The notes under the pieces are model-generated. The model had not been told where the DNA came from, ran no database searches, and was given only the letters and a program-made list of their open reading frames with translations. Below, one piece after another: positions 12,640-24,908 of a stretch of 64,000 bases of DNA. Position numbers and translations under genes: made by a program. Each line of letters opens with the position of its first letter. Position 1 is the stretch's first letter. Source of the stretch: Culex pipiens pallens (taxonomy: Eukaryota > Arthropoda > Insecta > Diptera > Culicidae); contig NC_068939.1 of NCBI RefSeq assembly GCF_016801865.2, forward strand, positions 44,641,230 through 44,705,229. Direction: 5' to 3'.

Positions 12640-13717
12640 CATAAGCGTAGTGCCTAAAAAGTTTCTTTGAAATCGGAGAGGGTCGGGTATAGTGCGTCCA
12701 TCCCGGGATTTTTCCAGAACCGGGAATTCCCGAATCCCGGGATTTTTTTTATTTGTCCCGGGAATTCCCGAAAAAAACAAATTTTGGCCTGGAAATTCTG
12801 ATTTGGTTGTTGAAATATATGAACAGTTAAATACCTCTGAATCGATAATAATTTTTAAGCATTATAATTTGTATTCGGCATATATCAGCATTAATTTAGT
12901 TTATTAGGGCAAACTGTTTAAACTTTAGTTTACCGATCTGCAAAATGCCTATCACTTTAAACATTTCATATTTGATTTTGAATTGAATTTATATTTTTTA
13001 AAGATTGATATATCTTCTTATATTTATGATTTATAAGTTGAATAAAAATCAAATCAAATTATGTTTCATCAAGCACTGGTAGGGGAACTATACCCTTTCT
13101 CAGCCCATTTCTATTATCGGCCTATCAGCATTTTGATCATGAATTACAGCTTATATAAAGTGTTTTTGACTGTGCCAAAGTAATAAATAGCTCAAATAAA
13201 AGTGAGCAAGCAACTCTCCATTGTTGAAACATCTGAAAATGTTGATTTAATAGCAGAAACGGCAAAAGTGATGAGAATTGGTCGAACGGCTTAGTGTGAT
13301 TAAAATGGGTAGATTTCCCCTATGTAGGGCAAATCAGTACAAATGAAACGAATTAAGACAGCTATTTAGTATTTTTTTGCATGATGTTTTGAATTACTTT
13401 GGTTAAAACAGGAACAGAACAAAACAATTTCACTGAACACCGATTTTTTAATTTATTGTTCTAAAATCTCCTTACCTATTTAGACTGTTTTTTCCTAGTT
13501 GGCGGTAGTAACTCAAAAATAATTTGTAAAATATGTTTTTTTGCAAATGTATTTTTGTGAAAGTTAAACATTTTAGCACTTGTATCAGTAACTATTTTAT
13601 TCGGATTCGGATCCCCTCTGAGCATATTCGTGTGTGACTCGGGTTGTGGGACGGAGCGGGAAAAGAAACTCACGATGCCCGCCAAAAAGTCATTTTTGTT
13701 ACACTCTATTACGTATA

Positions 13718-14117
13718 CAGTCCAGACTCGATTATCCCAATATCCCAAGGCCTCGGAAAAATTTCACTTCGGATAATCGAATCACGAAAAAAATTTTTTT
13801 TCGCTGTCTAATTCTGGTTGTCGAGCTTAAGTATGACCCCTTAACTACGCTAAAGTGATTAACTTTTTCTAAATCCAAGATGGCGGCCAATATGGCGGTG
13901 ACGAAATATTGAAAAAACGCATTTTATTATTAAATAAGCAATCAACTATTCAAATTTGACTAAAATGGGGTCGCAGAAATCGAATTTGATGCTAAAAAAA
14001 CGAAAAAAAATGTTCGTGATTCGATTATCCGAAGTCCCATACAAACCTTCGGATAATCGAACTTCGGATAATCGAAACTTCGGATAATCGAGGCTTCGGT
14101 TAATCGAGTCTGGACTA
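13718..14117. mobile_element. Pogo/Tc1-like MITE (CAGTCCAGACTCGATTATCC family), intact copy
   Basis: The ends read CAGTCCAGACTCGATTATCC and its near-complement TTAATCGAGTCTGGACT, with TA on both outer sides, matching a TA target. The subterminal motif TTCGGATAATCGAA is repeated several times near the right end. The middle contains CAAGATGGCGGCCAATATGG. No protein is encoded. The superfamily assignment is inferred from the TA target and end pattern. Confidence 0.7.
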
Positions 14118-14402
14118 TATTTATGATTTAAGATTTGTTAAAAAATATCATGTTAAATTATTTTTCATCAAACACCGGCATCTGGGGAAAATCAGAACAA
14201 ATGTAACAAACCAAGACAGCGGTTTAAGGGGTTACACTAATGTAAATCGTCAAAAATGTCAGAGGTTGTTATGAGCACACAATTAAACTTTTTTTATCTT
14301 GTTTGTAGGGCATTAAAATGTACATTTTCATCTTTTAACAAAATAAACAAAATGAAGATGAAGACATTTGGATGTACCATTGCCGAGATGTAGCTATTTT
14401 AA

Positions 14403-15019
14403 CCCTCTACTGCCCAAATTTTTTTTTCGAAAATATTTATTTTTCCCGTGTTCAGGAGGTCATTTTGAGCAACTTTTGTTCTACGAAAAACTTTACTTCT
14501 CTTGTTTTATGTTTTTCTTGTTTTATTTTTAGTATTTTAATTTGCATTTATCTTGTTTAGTTTATGTTTGTTTTTGGTAGTATTTGGCCTATTCTACCAT
14601 CTAATATAATTACATTTTGCCTATCTAATTTTTTCACGTTTTTACAGTCATTTTTTCAATTTTTTGCATGTTTTTCACATTTTCTGCTATAGAATGGCAC
14701 CATCATCATTTAAATTGCGAAAAAAATGCGTAGAGGCATAGTCTGGGACACTACAAAAATTACTGCATACTTCTTTTTACTGAAAGTATAGGAAATGTAA
14801 GTAAAAAACACAGCCAAAGTTGACCCCTAAAAAATGACATTTTTAAAAACACTGGCTAAGTCACATAAAACAAGTTAAACTCCCAACTCTGAAATTTTCT
14901 AAAATTTTAAGAGTTCTTCTTTCCAATGCTTTTTAAAGATCAAAAATCGGTTGGAAAATGGATTTTTGGCGATTTTTTAGATTGAAGCCCGTCTAGAGGC
15001 GGGGTTAGGTTGTAGAGGG
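14403..15019. mobile_element. piggyBac-like MITE, intact copy 2
   Basis: The element runs from CCCTCTACTGCCC to TTGTAGAGGG and is bounded by TTAA at 14399-14402 and 15020-15023. TTAA duplication is the hallmark of piggyBac transposition. It is 617 bp, AT-rich and non-coding, and aligns along its length with 57887-58482. Confidence 0.8.
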
Positions 15020-15699
15020 TTAAGTTAACAGTTTCAAAAAAACGGGTGCCACGATATCTCAACACTGCGTTCACCAAATCGGCTAAAAATTTTAGTGAAG
15101 ACTCGTTCAACTGGTCCTGTGTGCATGACGAAGGCCGATTTTCAAAAACTTAATTTTGAAAAAAGATAAAATTATTTTTATGTTTTTTATATAAATAATC
15201 GTCAGTTTTTGATTTTTGTATTAAAAAAAAAATCCGAATTTCAAAATATCTGTATTGGGAGTCTACATCCCAAATTTCAGCAAATTTGGTCCATCCCATC
15301 TCGAGATATCGTGGTACCCGTAAATGAACTTGGTGTTTCGAGAAAAACGTTCACAATGTTTGACAGTTCGTTTTGCGCATGGCAAAGTTGTGAACTTAAA
15401 TCGTCTCTTACTCAGTTTAATATTTAGTAAAATATCTTCATGAAACTTTCAGGAGTGATTGAAAATTATCTTTTTAGTGAAATTAGTGAAATTTCTGTAA
15501 TATAAAATTTTGGAATTTTCTACATGTATGTAACCCCTTAAGCAAAACTCACCCCTCAGACCCAATGTCAGTATCTAAAATTTGACATGAACTGGTATTA
15601 TTTTATTTGTTTTCGTTTCTTGTTTTTAAGATAGTTTCAAAGATTTTTTTTAAGCTCTGCTTGTCATGTCATATTAAAAAACTCAGTGCAAATTGTTTT

Positions 15700-15855
15700 G
15701 ATCAACATCCCACCACACACACAGACATTTGCTCAAAATTTGATTCTGAGTCGATATGTATACATGAAGGTGGGTCTAGGAGGTCAAATTAAGAATTTCG
15801 TTTTTCGAGTGATTTTATAGCCTTTCCTCAGTAAGGTGAGGAAGGCAAAAAAGAT
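15700..15855 (-). repeat. Terminal fragment of the hairpin-ended satellite repeat
   Basis: Sequence from CACACACACAGACATTTG to CCTCAGTAAGGTGAGGAAGG matches the end of the copy at 1270-2036 (AATTTGATTCTGAGTCGATA, TTTTATAGCCTTTCCTCA). Only this terminus is present here. Confidence 0.6.
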
Positions 15856-16321
15856 ATATATTTATAAGAGACTTATTTAATTTGAATCACATCGGACAAA
15901 AAATTGTGGTTAAATTAAAGTCCAAAGCCCAAAAAAAAATTTTTTTGTTTTAAGCTTATATGCTTTGAAACTGCTGTTCTTGTTTAAATTGAAGTGTAGA
16001 TTATCACCAATTAATAGTAATGAGCTAAATATATGATTCTAAGGTTGAAAAACATAACAAATATAATGAAAACACAGTTTTTATGGCTGTTTCAAAATTT
16101 TTCCAAAATTCAAAAAATATTTTTCTTGTTTCTCGGGAAATTCAAAACCCGGGAAAATTGGACGCCCTTATTTCGGAAAAACCGGGGCAAAATATAAAAA
16201 CTATTTTTAAAAATCACGAGAATTTCGGAAAAAAATATGGGAATTTTGTCGCGGAAATTCCCGGAATAGACGTACTAGGGTTGTAATATCTAGTCTGGAG
16301 TGAAAGATGTTGGCATAGTAT

Positions 16322-16581
16322 GCGGAATCGACGTAACACCTTATAATGTGGCCCTCTTAAACCTTGCGGTTTCGTCAACGGATCCACAGGCGTGTATCGT
16401 TCTTTTTGCGACAAGACTCCGCCTCCCGGGTCTCCTAAGTGTGAAGGTATGGGCACAGGGAGAGGGCACCGAATACCTATATTTACACTTAGAATTTTTT
16501 GCGTCCGCCCCGGGATTCGAACCGGCAACCTCTGGATTGTGAGTCCAGTGCGCGGTCCGATTGATCCACACAGGCAGACTC
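16322..16581 (-). mobile_element. tRNA-derived SINE, full-length
   Basis: On the minus strand the 5' part is tRNA-like. It has an A-box region TGGATCAATCGG, an anticodon arm CTGGACTCACAATCCAG with loop anticodon CAC, and a B box GGTTCGAATCC. A perfect 13-bp direct repeat, GTTGGCATAGTAT, flanks it (16309-16321 and 16582-16594), as expected from LINE-driven insertion. Frames on either strand here are artefacts of the SINE. Confidence 0.85.
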
Positions 16582-16694
16582 GTTGGCATAGTATATTATG
16601 AATGTTTTTATGTTCTATTTGTTGTGTATCTTCAAATGGAAAGGGTTTAAATGAATATTCATGAAATGAAATACAATTATATCTAGAATAAAAT

Positions 16695-16760
16695 ACAGTC
16701 CAGACTCGATTATCCAAAGGCCTCGGGAAAATTTCACTTCGGATAATCGAATCAATCGCT
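16695..16760. mobile_element. Pogo-like MITE fragment
   Basis: CAGTCCAGACTCGATTATCC and a following TTCGGATAATCGAATC match the left end of the element at 13718. No right end is found nearby, so the copy is truncated. Confidence 0.55.
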
Positions 16761-16984
16761 GGCTTATTTTTGATTGCTGAGTTTCGAGAAATTTTAGCAA
16801 TTTCTTTTCAACACATTCCTGACAGTTACGGAGCACCAAAACTTCTTCGCAATGAATTATTGCAACTTACGCAAATGTATTTTTCATTTTTATATTTAAC
16901 AACATTTTAATGAAATGCAGAACAACAGAGAGAACCAAGATGTGCACTGAACGAACCTTGTTTAACTCAAACGATATTTGAACG

Positions 16985-17060
16985 TGTTATTTATGAAATC
17001 ATTTCCTCCGTTGGCTTATAGTTCAGTTTGAAAAAAAACACCCAACCTTGCGTGAACCAC
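16985..17060 (+). promoter_or_regulatory. Candidate core promoter of the MADF gene
   Basis: An arthropod-type initiator TTCAGTTT at 17022-17029 lies about 95 bp upstream of the start codon, with an AT-rich TTATTTATGAAA about 30 bp further upstream. This would give a short 5' leader. A longer leader spliced from the 10-11 kb block is the alternative. Confidence 0.35.
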
Positions 17061-17120
17061 GCAGTTTCGTTCGTATGGCAAACAACAAAATCCGGAAAGT
17101 AAAAGAACAGTAGTAGTACA

Positions 17121-18519
17121 ATGATGGAGTACATTCCGGCGGCCGCCCTGCTGGCCATGGAACAACAGTTTCTGCCGATGACGACCATGTTCCAGCCGCC
17201 CCCGCGGGAGCACTTTCCCTTTGTCGACGTTTTGGAGGTTCCTAGATTTTTTTCTGCTTTGAAACTATACTGTTGGAATGAGTTTAGGATAATGTTGACT
17301 AACGATTAAATTTTCTTGTTTTTTCCTCACAGAAAGATGAAAAGCTGTGCGAGTACTACCGCCGGATGCCGGTCCTGTACGACAAGAGCCACCCGCACTA
17401 CAAGTTCCAGTCGAAGAAGGAGAAGGCCTGGCGCGAGCTCGGCCGGCTCTGCGACATGAACGTGGACGCGTGCAAGAAGCGGATGACCTACTTCCGGTGC
17501 CGGTTCACCGTCGAGCGGCGCATCATGAAGAACGGCGTCAACTGCAGCGAGTGGCCCCTGCTGGACAAGCTCAAGTTCCTGAACAAGCACATCAAGATCC
17601 GGCGGCCGCGCGCACCCAACGGGGACGTCGATCCGGACACGTGAGTTGGATGCTTTGTTGCCCCATTGAGGTTGTTTCTAATTTGAGCTTTCTTTTCTTT
17701 CCCAGCGATGACGAATCGAACCCGTTGCACGCGCTCCGCAAGCGCCAGATGGAGGACGCCAAGGACGACCTGCACGCGTACCTGGACCTGCAGCAGATGG
17801 CCGCGGCGCAGAACCCCCAGGCGGCAGCCCTCCACTACCAGGCCCAGCAGGCGGCCAAGATGCAGCAATACCCGCACGCGCAGGGACCTCACGGCTTCCA
17901 TCCGGGCCAGGACGGCCTCGGACAGCAGCATCACATGCAATCGCCGCACGTCGGCCAATCTTCCCACCAGGGCCGCGATGGTCACCACGGCTCGATGGGC
18001 GGCCCCAACCACCTGGGCGCGGCAGCCGCTGCCGCCTTCCGCCAGGGTCTGTCGCAGCCCACGCCCGCGGAATCACCCATCCCGGCCTCCAACGTGGAAG
18101 TCTCGTACGGTGGCGGTGGCCCCTCCAAACGGCAGCGACTGCACGCCAGCGGCGTCGCCGGGTTCGACATGGACGAAGCCAACTCCGTGTCCAACTTTAA
18201 CCTCAACCGCACCGTCAAGTACCACAACAACATGGACCACTCGGTCAGCTTGGACGAGCACGGCGCGTTCGGCCTGTACGTCGGCGAAATCCTGCGCAAA
18301 CTTCCGGACCGGCTCGGGTCGGTCACCTCGCTGAAGGTCATGCAGCTGCTGCACGAGGCACAAATCCAAGCGCTCGACATGGCGCCGGCGGCAACGACCG
18401 CGCAGACGGCTGTTACCGGAGCGGCCAGTACCTCCAGCAAGAAGGACGCCGGCTCGCCGCACAGCGTCGCCGGCAGCGAAGAGCGCAAGTCGACGGAAAG
18501 CAACGAGAGCAAAGAGTAG
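17121..18519 (+). CDS. MADF-domain (MADF/BESS-type) nuclear protein
   Basis: Three coding exons, 17121-17237, 17333-17640 and 17706-18519, join in frame across GT-AG introns of 95 and 65 bp to give 412 residues. Residues about 40-130 form a MADF domain, the Myb-like DNA-binding fold of Drosophila Adf1 and relatives. It opens KDEKLCEYYRRMPVLYD and carries KAWRELGRLCDMNVDACKKR and a late SEWPLLDKLKFL. Residues about 170-260 are rich in Gln, His, Ala and Gly and look disordered. Residues about 327-362 (FGLYVGEILRKLPDRL...) resemble a BESS interaction motif, which would make it a MADF-BESS transcriptional regulator, though this match is by eye. The tail is Ser/Thr/Lys-rich. The start is the first ATG of a double ATG. 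The specific orthologue is not identified. Confidence 0.88.
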
Positions 18520-18940
18520 ACAGATGCCATCGCTCGAGCAAAAACTCATACAAACGAACAAAAACAACAAAAGTGTATTTATTTGGAGGAAAAAATACTC
18601 GAGAGAAACGAGTATTCCGGAGTTTGTAAGTTTTAGGTGGACACCATTTCCTCGACAAAATTTAAAGGCAAGATAAAAACCCATCTCCAGCGTCGAATTT
18701 TAAGAAGATTAAACTAGGCAGGACAGAACGAACAAATCCCATCAGCATGTTTTAATTTTTCACCAGACTACAGAATCATTCAGCATTTTAATTCGAGTTA
18801 GGTTTATGTTTGTTTGATAAGCAGAGGAACGAATCATATTTTATATAAAAAGTAAGAGCAAGAAACCACATGTCGATGTCGTCGTATTCCTCAGTTCTAA
18901 ATAGCTTGGTAGGTTTTAGGGATTATTTTAGCAATTGAGT

Positions 18941-19023
18941 AATAAACAAAAAGTGAAATAGTAACGATTTATCAATATTGGACAGAAACTATATACAAAG
19001 AATCATAAAGTAATACCAATAAA
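18941..19023 (+). terminator. Candidate polyadenylation signals of the MADF gene
   Basis: AATAAA occurs at 18941-18946 and again at 19018-19023, about 420 and 500 bp after the stop codon, in AT-rich 3' UTR-like sequence. Which is used cannot be told from sequence. Confidence 0.5.
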
Positions 19024-19267
19024 TGTGAATTATGTTAACATACAAGCTGCGTGTAAACTTTTTTTACGAATAGAACTTGAAGAAAGAGCCATGTTCCAGG
19101 ATGGAAATTGGGTAACTGAAAACATTGTTTCTGTTGTTTGTTCGCTTACAAAGCGAACACCGTAACCAGGCAGCCTCGGCTTGATCACTTAGCTTTGTTG
19201 GTTAAATATTAAATTTTTAGTTTTTTTGTGTTTTGTTTTTTTATGTTAAACTTAACTCATTTTTTTT

Positions 19268-19621
19268 TTATTCTGGGTTCGATTCCCATCTGCTGCAACC
19301 TTCCATCGGATGAGGAAGTAATATGTCGGTCCCGGCCTTGGTTGTTAGGCCGTTAAGTCATTCCAGGTGTAGGAGTCGTCTCCATGCCATAAGTACAAAC
19401 AACACACCAAACCAAGCCTACTCCGGTGGAATCGCTGGCGGTGGTTGGACTCGCAATCCAAAGGTCGTCAGTTCAATCACTGGGGTGGAAGGTTCCTTGG
19501 AGTAAAAAGAGGTTTGGGTGCTCTCCCCATTCAAGCCTTCGGACTCCTAGGTTCGAGCAGAAATTTGCAATAGAAACCACAGAAGACCCGGGGGTCGTTA
19601 ATGTGGACGGTTTGATTTTTT
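19268..19621 (+). mobile_element. tRNA-derived SINE, 5'-truncated
   Basis: The copy begins near a B-box sequence GGGTTCGATTCCC and lacks the A box. It then has a central TCGGATGAGGAAGTAATATG plus GTCGGTCCCGG that matches the SINE at 38902 (TCGGATGGTGAAGTAAAACG plus GTCGGTCCCGG). A second tRNA-like arm, TTGGACTCGCAATCCAA, lies near 19448. TTAACTCATTTTT on both sides (from 19252 and from 19622) is a target duplication. Confidence 0.75.
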
Positions 19622-19639
19622 TTAACTCATTTTTTAAAG

Positions 19640-20416
19640 TCATTGAAAGTGTTTCTTTTTTTATTTTCAATTCCCGTAAACTTTCCTTTGAGTATGGAGA
19701 AAAAATGAAAAAAAAACTTGGCTGTTATTGATCGGTTAAAAATGTTAAAAATGAAAAAAAATACTTTATGAAAAGCGAGCTTCGAACTAAAATTTTGCCA
19801 ACAATCAACTTTTCAACCAATTTTTGATCTTTTAAAAGCAGTCGAAAGCAAAGGTCTTAAAATCAGTTTAAACTTTAAAGTTGGGTGTTTAACTTGTTTT
19901 AGGCCGATGCAAATATTTTTCAAAGTTTTTGTCCCTCGGCTCTGGCCGGGATCGAGGGGGGGGCAAAAAAATAAAAAAATATAAATATTGAAATAACAAG
20001 CCATAGTTTCAACATTTGCATGGAAAAAGTGTTTTAAAATGCATTTTACACTAGTTCAGTTGTTTTGCAATCATTAGTTTTCAAAAAATTTAAGATTTGA
20101 CAAAAACAAAAATTTCAGCGAAAAATTTTTTTTTGCGTTTATCGACATCGACAATTTTCAAAAATTCAAAGGATTTTTAAATCAACCCAAACATGCTAAA
20201 ACTGATTCTAAACGCAGGGGAATGCATTCTCAATTGATTTCAGCCAATTTCACTTCAATTTCCATTGAAATTCTGAAGATTTTTGAAAAAATGTTTTTTT
20301 TGCCCCCTGATTTTTCGGACCAACTTTGAAGGGGGGGGGGACAAAAACTTTAAATAAAATTTGTACCAGCCTTATGTGATTTTGCCCCTGGTCAACTTCT
20401 GCTGTTTTTTACTGAC
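19640..20416. other. AT-rich DNA with one poly-G run, no gene seen
   Basis: No supported coding frame. A GAGGGGGGG run near 19953 and a 10-base G run near 20331 are the only marked features. Confidence 0.4.
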
Positions 20417-20424
20417 GCTCTAAT

Positions 20425-21565
20425 GCCCAACCTTTTGGCCCTGCGGGCCAGATCTGATGTTTCTGAAGCAGTGGCGGGCCGGAACTAATATTTGATAAAA
20501 GTTGAAGAAATTAACACATTTTTGTTCAATTTTTATTATTGGGTTCTTCTAAAGAAAATAAATAAAAAAAATCTAGTGTTGCAAATAAGATTCCTAAATC
20601 TTGATTTTAAGAATGAAAAACAAGGATAACATTCAAAAATGAGTTTATTGTTATTGTTTTTAACGATTGCAATTTTTATTAAAAAAAAGAACATTCAAAT
20701 TTCAATGGTCGTTGCAATTTTTTAAGTTTAATTTCCTCAACACTACGATATAAAAAATCAATGAGACATGATAAAATTTATTCAAACGAAATTTGGATTC
20801 GAATATCCCTTTTAAAAAACAAACTTTTTTGCGTTTTTGTGCACCTTTATTCAAATATTTTTAAAAATCTTTTAAAATGATTTTAAACACAAGCTAAATT
20901 TAAAAAGTGTAAAAAAATATGTATTGAATCATTTTTAATTCGTTATTTTCCAAATTCAAGGTTTAAGAAAAAATATATTTTTGCTCTCTTATTTCATACC
21001 CCATTGAGACGTTTTTTTTTATATTTTTAAAATATTGGCCGCGATCTATTCTCAGTATGAATAATTTGCCCTTTTAAGCTTCATTTAAAAAACTTTATCA
21101 CTGAAAAGTTGTTCTGGAAAAAATCATTAGCTTTTGCTTACTTATTTATTTAAAAATATAGAAAATAGAAAAAAAAAAACTTCGATTTGAAGTAAACACA
21201 GTAAAAACCGAAAGAAATGTTAATTTAGTGTCTTTTTGTACATTTTTGGACAACAATCCAAGTTTTTTCATAAATTTCACAATTTTACGAAATGGATCAT
21301 TTTGTTTTCTTGCAAAATTTTTCAGTTTGGAAATATCGATGTAGAAATTGCAAGAATTAAATTCAAACATGAAGAATGTTGTTATAATATTATAAAATTT
21401 CATCTTAAGATTATTTTATAAATTCAGACAATCAATTTATTTATTTAATATTTTATGAACAGCCTTAAGGGCCGGTCATAGAATTAATTTGAAAAGCCGT
21501 CGCGGGCCGGATGAAATGGCTTCAAGGGCCGGATCAGGCCCGCGGGCCGGACATTGGGCAGGCCT
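20425..21565. mobile_element. hAT-like non-autonomous transposon
   Basis: The 1.1-kb element has GCCCAACCTTTTGGCCCTGC at the left and GGCCCGCGGGCCGGACATTG followed by GGCAGGCCT at the right. It is bounded by an exact 8-bp duplication, GCTCTAAT (20417-20424 and 21566-21573). An 8-bp duplication and GGCCCGCGGGCC-type ends are typical of hAT elements. Repeated GGGCCGG motifs sit near both ends. The left terminus looks shorter than the right by about 5 bases. There is no transposase frame. Confidence 0.7.
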
Positions 21566-22030
21566 GCTCTAATCTAGTCCGTCCCATATGTAAAAACAGC
21601 AAACCGAGAAAAACGCAAGACAAATTTGTCCCACCCATAAGGCTACATGTTAGGATTTCAGGAAAAAAAATAAACTTCCGACGGTTCTCTGGAATAAACT
21701 ACGTAATTTTATAGGTTTTTGTGATAGTTCACATAATTAAAAAAAGGGGCTTGATTTGAGCGGCAGTATATTTGAGGTATAAAACAGTGATTTATAATTT
21801 TCAAATCCGAGATGGTGGCCAAGATGGTGATGAAATATTGAAAAAATATATTTTTTTAATGTTGTAGGCTCAGTGATTTTTCACGCTCGAAAATTGCAAA
21901 TGTCACGGGGCCTTAATTTCAAAACACCCTATTCCACGGAAATGTCGCGGAAAGTGAAAAATGTTAAAATAACCGTGAAAAACTTATGTTAAAATAACAG
22001 AAACTGTTTTTTTGCTTCATTAGATATTAT

Positions 22031-22268
22031 CACGCAGAAAAATAAGGCCTATTTGAATCAACAAAACATTTTGTTGATTTGAAAATCAAGATTTTTGTTG
22101 AATCAACGCTAAACGTCAAAGCAACTTTTTCATAACAACAAAAGATTTTTGTGGAATTGAGAAAATCAAGGTTTGTTTCAACGCAAAATCGGCGTTGATT
22201 ATATTTAACAAAATTTTTGTTGAAACAAACCTCGTACAGGCTGATTCTACAAAACATTTTTCTGCGTG
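22031..22268. mobile_element. 238-bp inverted-repeat MITE (CACGCAGAAAAA ends)
   Basis: CACGCAGAAAAAT at the left is mirrored by TTTTTCTGCGTG at the right. The inside holds several TTGTTGAAACAAAC-type and TTGTTGATT repeats in both orientations. Non-coding. Confidence 0.6.
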
Positions 22269-22398
22269 ATGTTTCAATAAGGCCGTTGCAAAGTTTATAA
22301 ATTTCACGGAAATCTTCAAATTTCACGCTGTCCGCGAAATCGTGAAAATTCACTAACCCTAAAATGATGTCGCAGAACTCGAATTTGATGTTAAAAGT

Positions 22399-22623
22399 CT
22401 GGAGCAACATTTCAAAAGAGCGCATAAGAATTTTGACAGCTGCATCTATTTTGCAATTTCCCAGGCAATAGGCAACTATTTAACAAAATCCATAGTGCTA
22501 AATACCTGGGGTGGCCAGCTATTGTTTCCCAATTTTTTAGGAAAAGTTACCTGAAGCTTGAGAAATAGCAAAACAGTTCAAACTGTCAAAATGCTTTTCC
22601 GCCCTTTTCTCGTGTTGCTCCAG
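22399..22623. mobile_element. 225-bp MITE (CTGGAGCAACAT family), copy 2
   Basis: It starts CTGGAGCAACATTTCAAAAG and ends TTTCTCGTGTTGCTCCAG, with ATAAGAATTTTGACAGCT near the left mirrored by AACTGTCAAAATGC near the right. It is the same family as 4725-4954 and interrupts the older pogo-like MITE. Confidence 0.7.
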
Positions 22624-22996
22624 AAGCAAGAAAATGAAAAAAATGCGGTTTTATTTTGTTCATGATACATACACTTATCCGAAGTCTTATACAAACCTTC
22701 GGATAATCGAAACTTTTGATAATCGAGGCGTCGAATAATCGAGTCTGGACTATCAGGAACAATCAAAACTAAACAAGATAAATGTAAATAAACAAACTAG
22801 AAATGGAACAAGAAAAACATGAAACAAGACAAGTAAAGTTTTTCGGAAAACAAAAGTTGCTCAAATTGCCCTTTGAACAAAATAATTAAAACAGTTATTG
22901 AGTCCATTAAAAAACGTAAAAAAAAACTCTTCAAAAATGGCACTAAATGAGAAGTGAAGCATGATTTTGTTTAAATATATCGTTACGGAGGGGCAA

Positions 22997-23875
22997 GATC
23001 AAAAGTGCAGTGCTTCTTGGGACGCGCAGTCTTGTTTTTTCGTGATAATTTTCGTCTCTTTTGTGTCGCTCTTTGTGTGCATGGGGTGATTGGGCATAAT
23101 AATTGAACAATGCCATCAAAAGTGCAGTGCTTCTTGGGACGCGCAGTCCTGTTTTTTCGTGATTAATTTTTTGAGATGCGGCAGCTTCCACTGAGAAATT
23201 TAACGCCCTGATCGACATTACATCAGCCTTTTTTTAATCAGCCATCAGACTGATCGAGGTGTTACATTTCTCAGAGGGCTGGTTTAATTTGGTGAGATCA
23301 ATCCGATAATGTATCCTAATCAAAATAAACCATTTCATATTTAATATGCACTGGGTCTTTGTGAGATGATATTGTCATCCCATCAATTGAAATCTTGTGT
23401 TTATAAGAGTTTTATTAATGTTCTTTCTGTCACCAACAGTGAGCGAGTTGTGGCGCTATAACCACGGCAAATAGTGTCCAGGGCATTTGTGGAAATACAG
23501 TGTCCCATCCTCGAGGGTCCCGGAGCACCAAAACTTCTTAGCTGGTGGCTCCCATCGATTTATTGCTCCTACAAACAGGAACGTGAGCGGGGGATCCGCA
23601 CGTTTCTTCCTCCCCTGTCAATTCAGAAATGTGTTGTTGTTTGAACATTCGTGTTCAAACTCAATCCAAATCAAAGAATCATCTTTGCGGTAAACTTTAC
23701 GCAGTTGGCCTGGCCGCTTTAACGTTTGTGATGTTTCAAAGCAATCTAATGCTTTGGGCACTGCAATTGTTAATAATGACAAGAGGATGCTAGGCGTTAA
23801 TCAACCTAAGGCATTTTCCAGGATGCCCTCGAAAGACTGGCTGCGCTAGGGTTAGATTAGATTAGATTAGATTAG
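22997..23875 (+). mobile_element. Retroposon with 24-bp target duplication and (GATTA)n tail
   Basis: The same 24 bases (beginning AAATATATCGTTACGG) occur at 22973-22996 and 23876-23899. The insert ends in GGTTAGATTAGATTAGATTAG, a short tandem tail as left by some LINE machineries. Near its 5' end a unit containing AAAAGTGCAGTGCTTCTTGG is present twice, about 115 bp apart. No reverse transcriptase is encoded in the 879 bp, so it is a SINE-like or internally deleted LINE copy. Confidence 0.8.
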
Positions 23876-24908
23876 AAATATATCGTTACGGAGGGGCAAA
23901 AAACGTTTTTTCAATAATTTGCAGCCCATTTCAAACGGTGATGATTTTGAAATTTGATAACGGACTTAAAATTCCCGAAAAACATATTCAAGTATTTTAA
24001 TCGATTTTTTTTCAAAAAATTTTTAAACCCAGGCCATTTTTCGTGACTCAAATGTCATTTTATTACCTTTTTTAAAAATGGCTCCAGCCTTTGTTAAGGT
24101 GTAACGTGCCATCATCAAATATGGCGAAAAAATATGGTTGAAAACTGTCCCGTTCCACCTTTAAAAATATGGGTTTTTGTTCCACCTTGAAACAGTAGAA
24201 TTTTACAACGTTATCGTAATATTGTAAATTCTTGCCATAAAAGACACGCAGCATGCAACACAAAATAATCACAAATGCACAACACATTTCCGAACTGATA
24301 TTACTTCAGCAGGGAAATGTTAGCAGGGAAAATTGTAGTTCTCGTATTGGCCACCAGATGGCGTCATTGAAATCCAATTTCCCTGCTCACTTCACATCGT
24401 CAGCAGGGAAAAAAATTGTGAAGACAGCAGGGAAAGTGAAATTTCCCTGCTAACGTAAATAGGATTTTTTTTAAACTATAATTTTTATCGTAAATGCAAT
24501 CTTTTCAACAATATATTTGCTTTGATGTATTTAAATTAGTTTTTTTTAACGTATTTCAATGCCTTCGAATCTGAACAAATATTTTCCCTGCTAACGTATC
24601 AGTTACTGAGCTAGAAGAAAATTCATAGTCATGGATCACAAAAATCTGCGTTTTCAAACCAAAATGATAATTTAAGTGTAAAATATTTTCAAATCATTCC
24701 TGTTCTTCAAGTGTTCAGCAGTGAATTCTATCATTGGGGCGTGACTTATTATTGTGATAAGCATTTTCCTTGCTAACTTCACAGTTTTTTTTTGTCACAG
24801 TTACCAAGCTTTTTGTTTTTTTTTTATACAAGCTAAGGTCTATGTAGAACTATTTAAAAAATAAATTAGTAGTTTGTATTTAATTTTACACTAGCTTCTT
24901 CTGACATT

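Larger units (their letters stand above)
12691..16276. mobile_element. Candidate 3.6-kb composite with CCCGGGAATTCC-type ends
   Basis: The left end reads AGTGCGTCCATCCCGGGATT. The right end, complemented, reads AGTACGTCTATTCCGGGAAT. Such similar inverted ends suggest one older element that was later invaded by the pogo-like MITE at 13718 and the piggyBac-like MITE at 14403. The interior has no transposase. Alternatively these are two independent GGGAATTCCCG-type repeat fragments. No target duplication was found. Confidence 0.35.
21770..22756. mobile_element. Old pogo-like MITE copy, broken by later insertions
   Basis: Pieces in order match the intact copy at 13718: CGAGATGGTGGCCAAGATGG with GATGAAATATTGAAAAAA near 21810, TGATGTCGCAGAACTCGAATT near 22365, and TTATCCGAAGTCTTATACAAACC to GAATAATCGAGTCTGGACTA at about 22677-22753. 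The pieces are separated by the elements at 22031 and 22399. Confidence 0.55.

Noticed and set aside
16214..16717. 167-codon minus-strand frame
   Set aside because: It runs through a tRNA-derived SINE and pogo-like termini and is an accident of repeat sequence.
17488..18684. Several minus-strand and alternate-frame open frames over the MADF gene
   Set aside because: They are produced by the GC-rich coding exons. Only the chosen frame has the MADF domain and consistent splicing.
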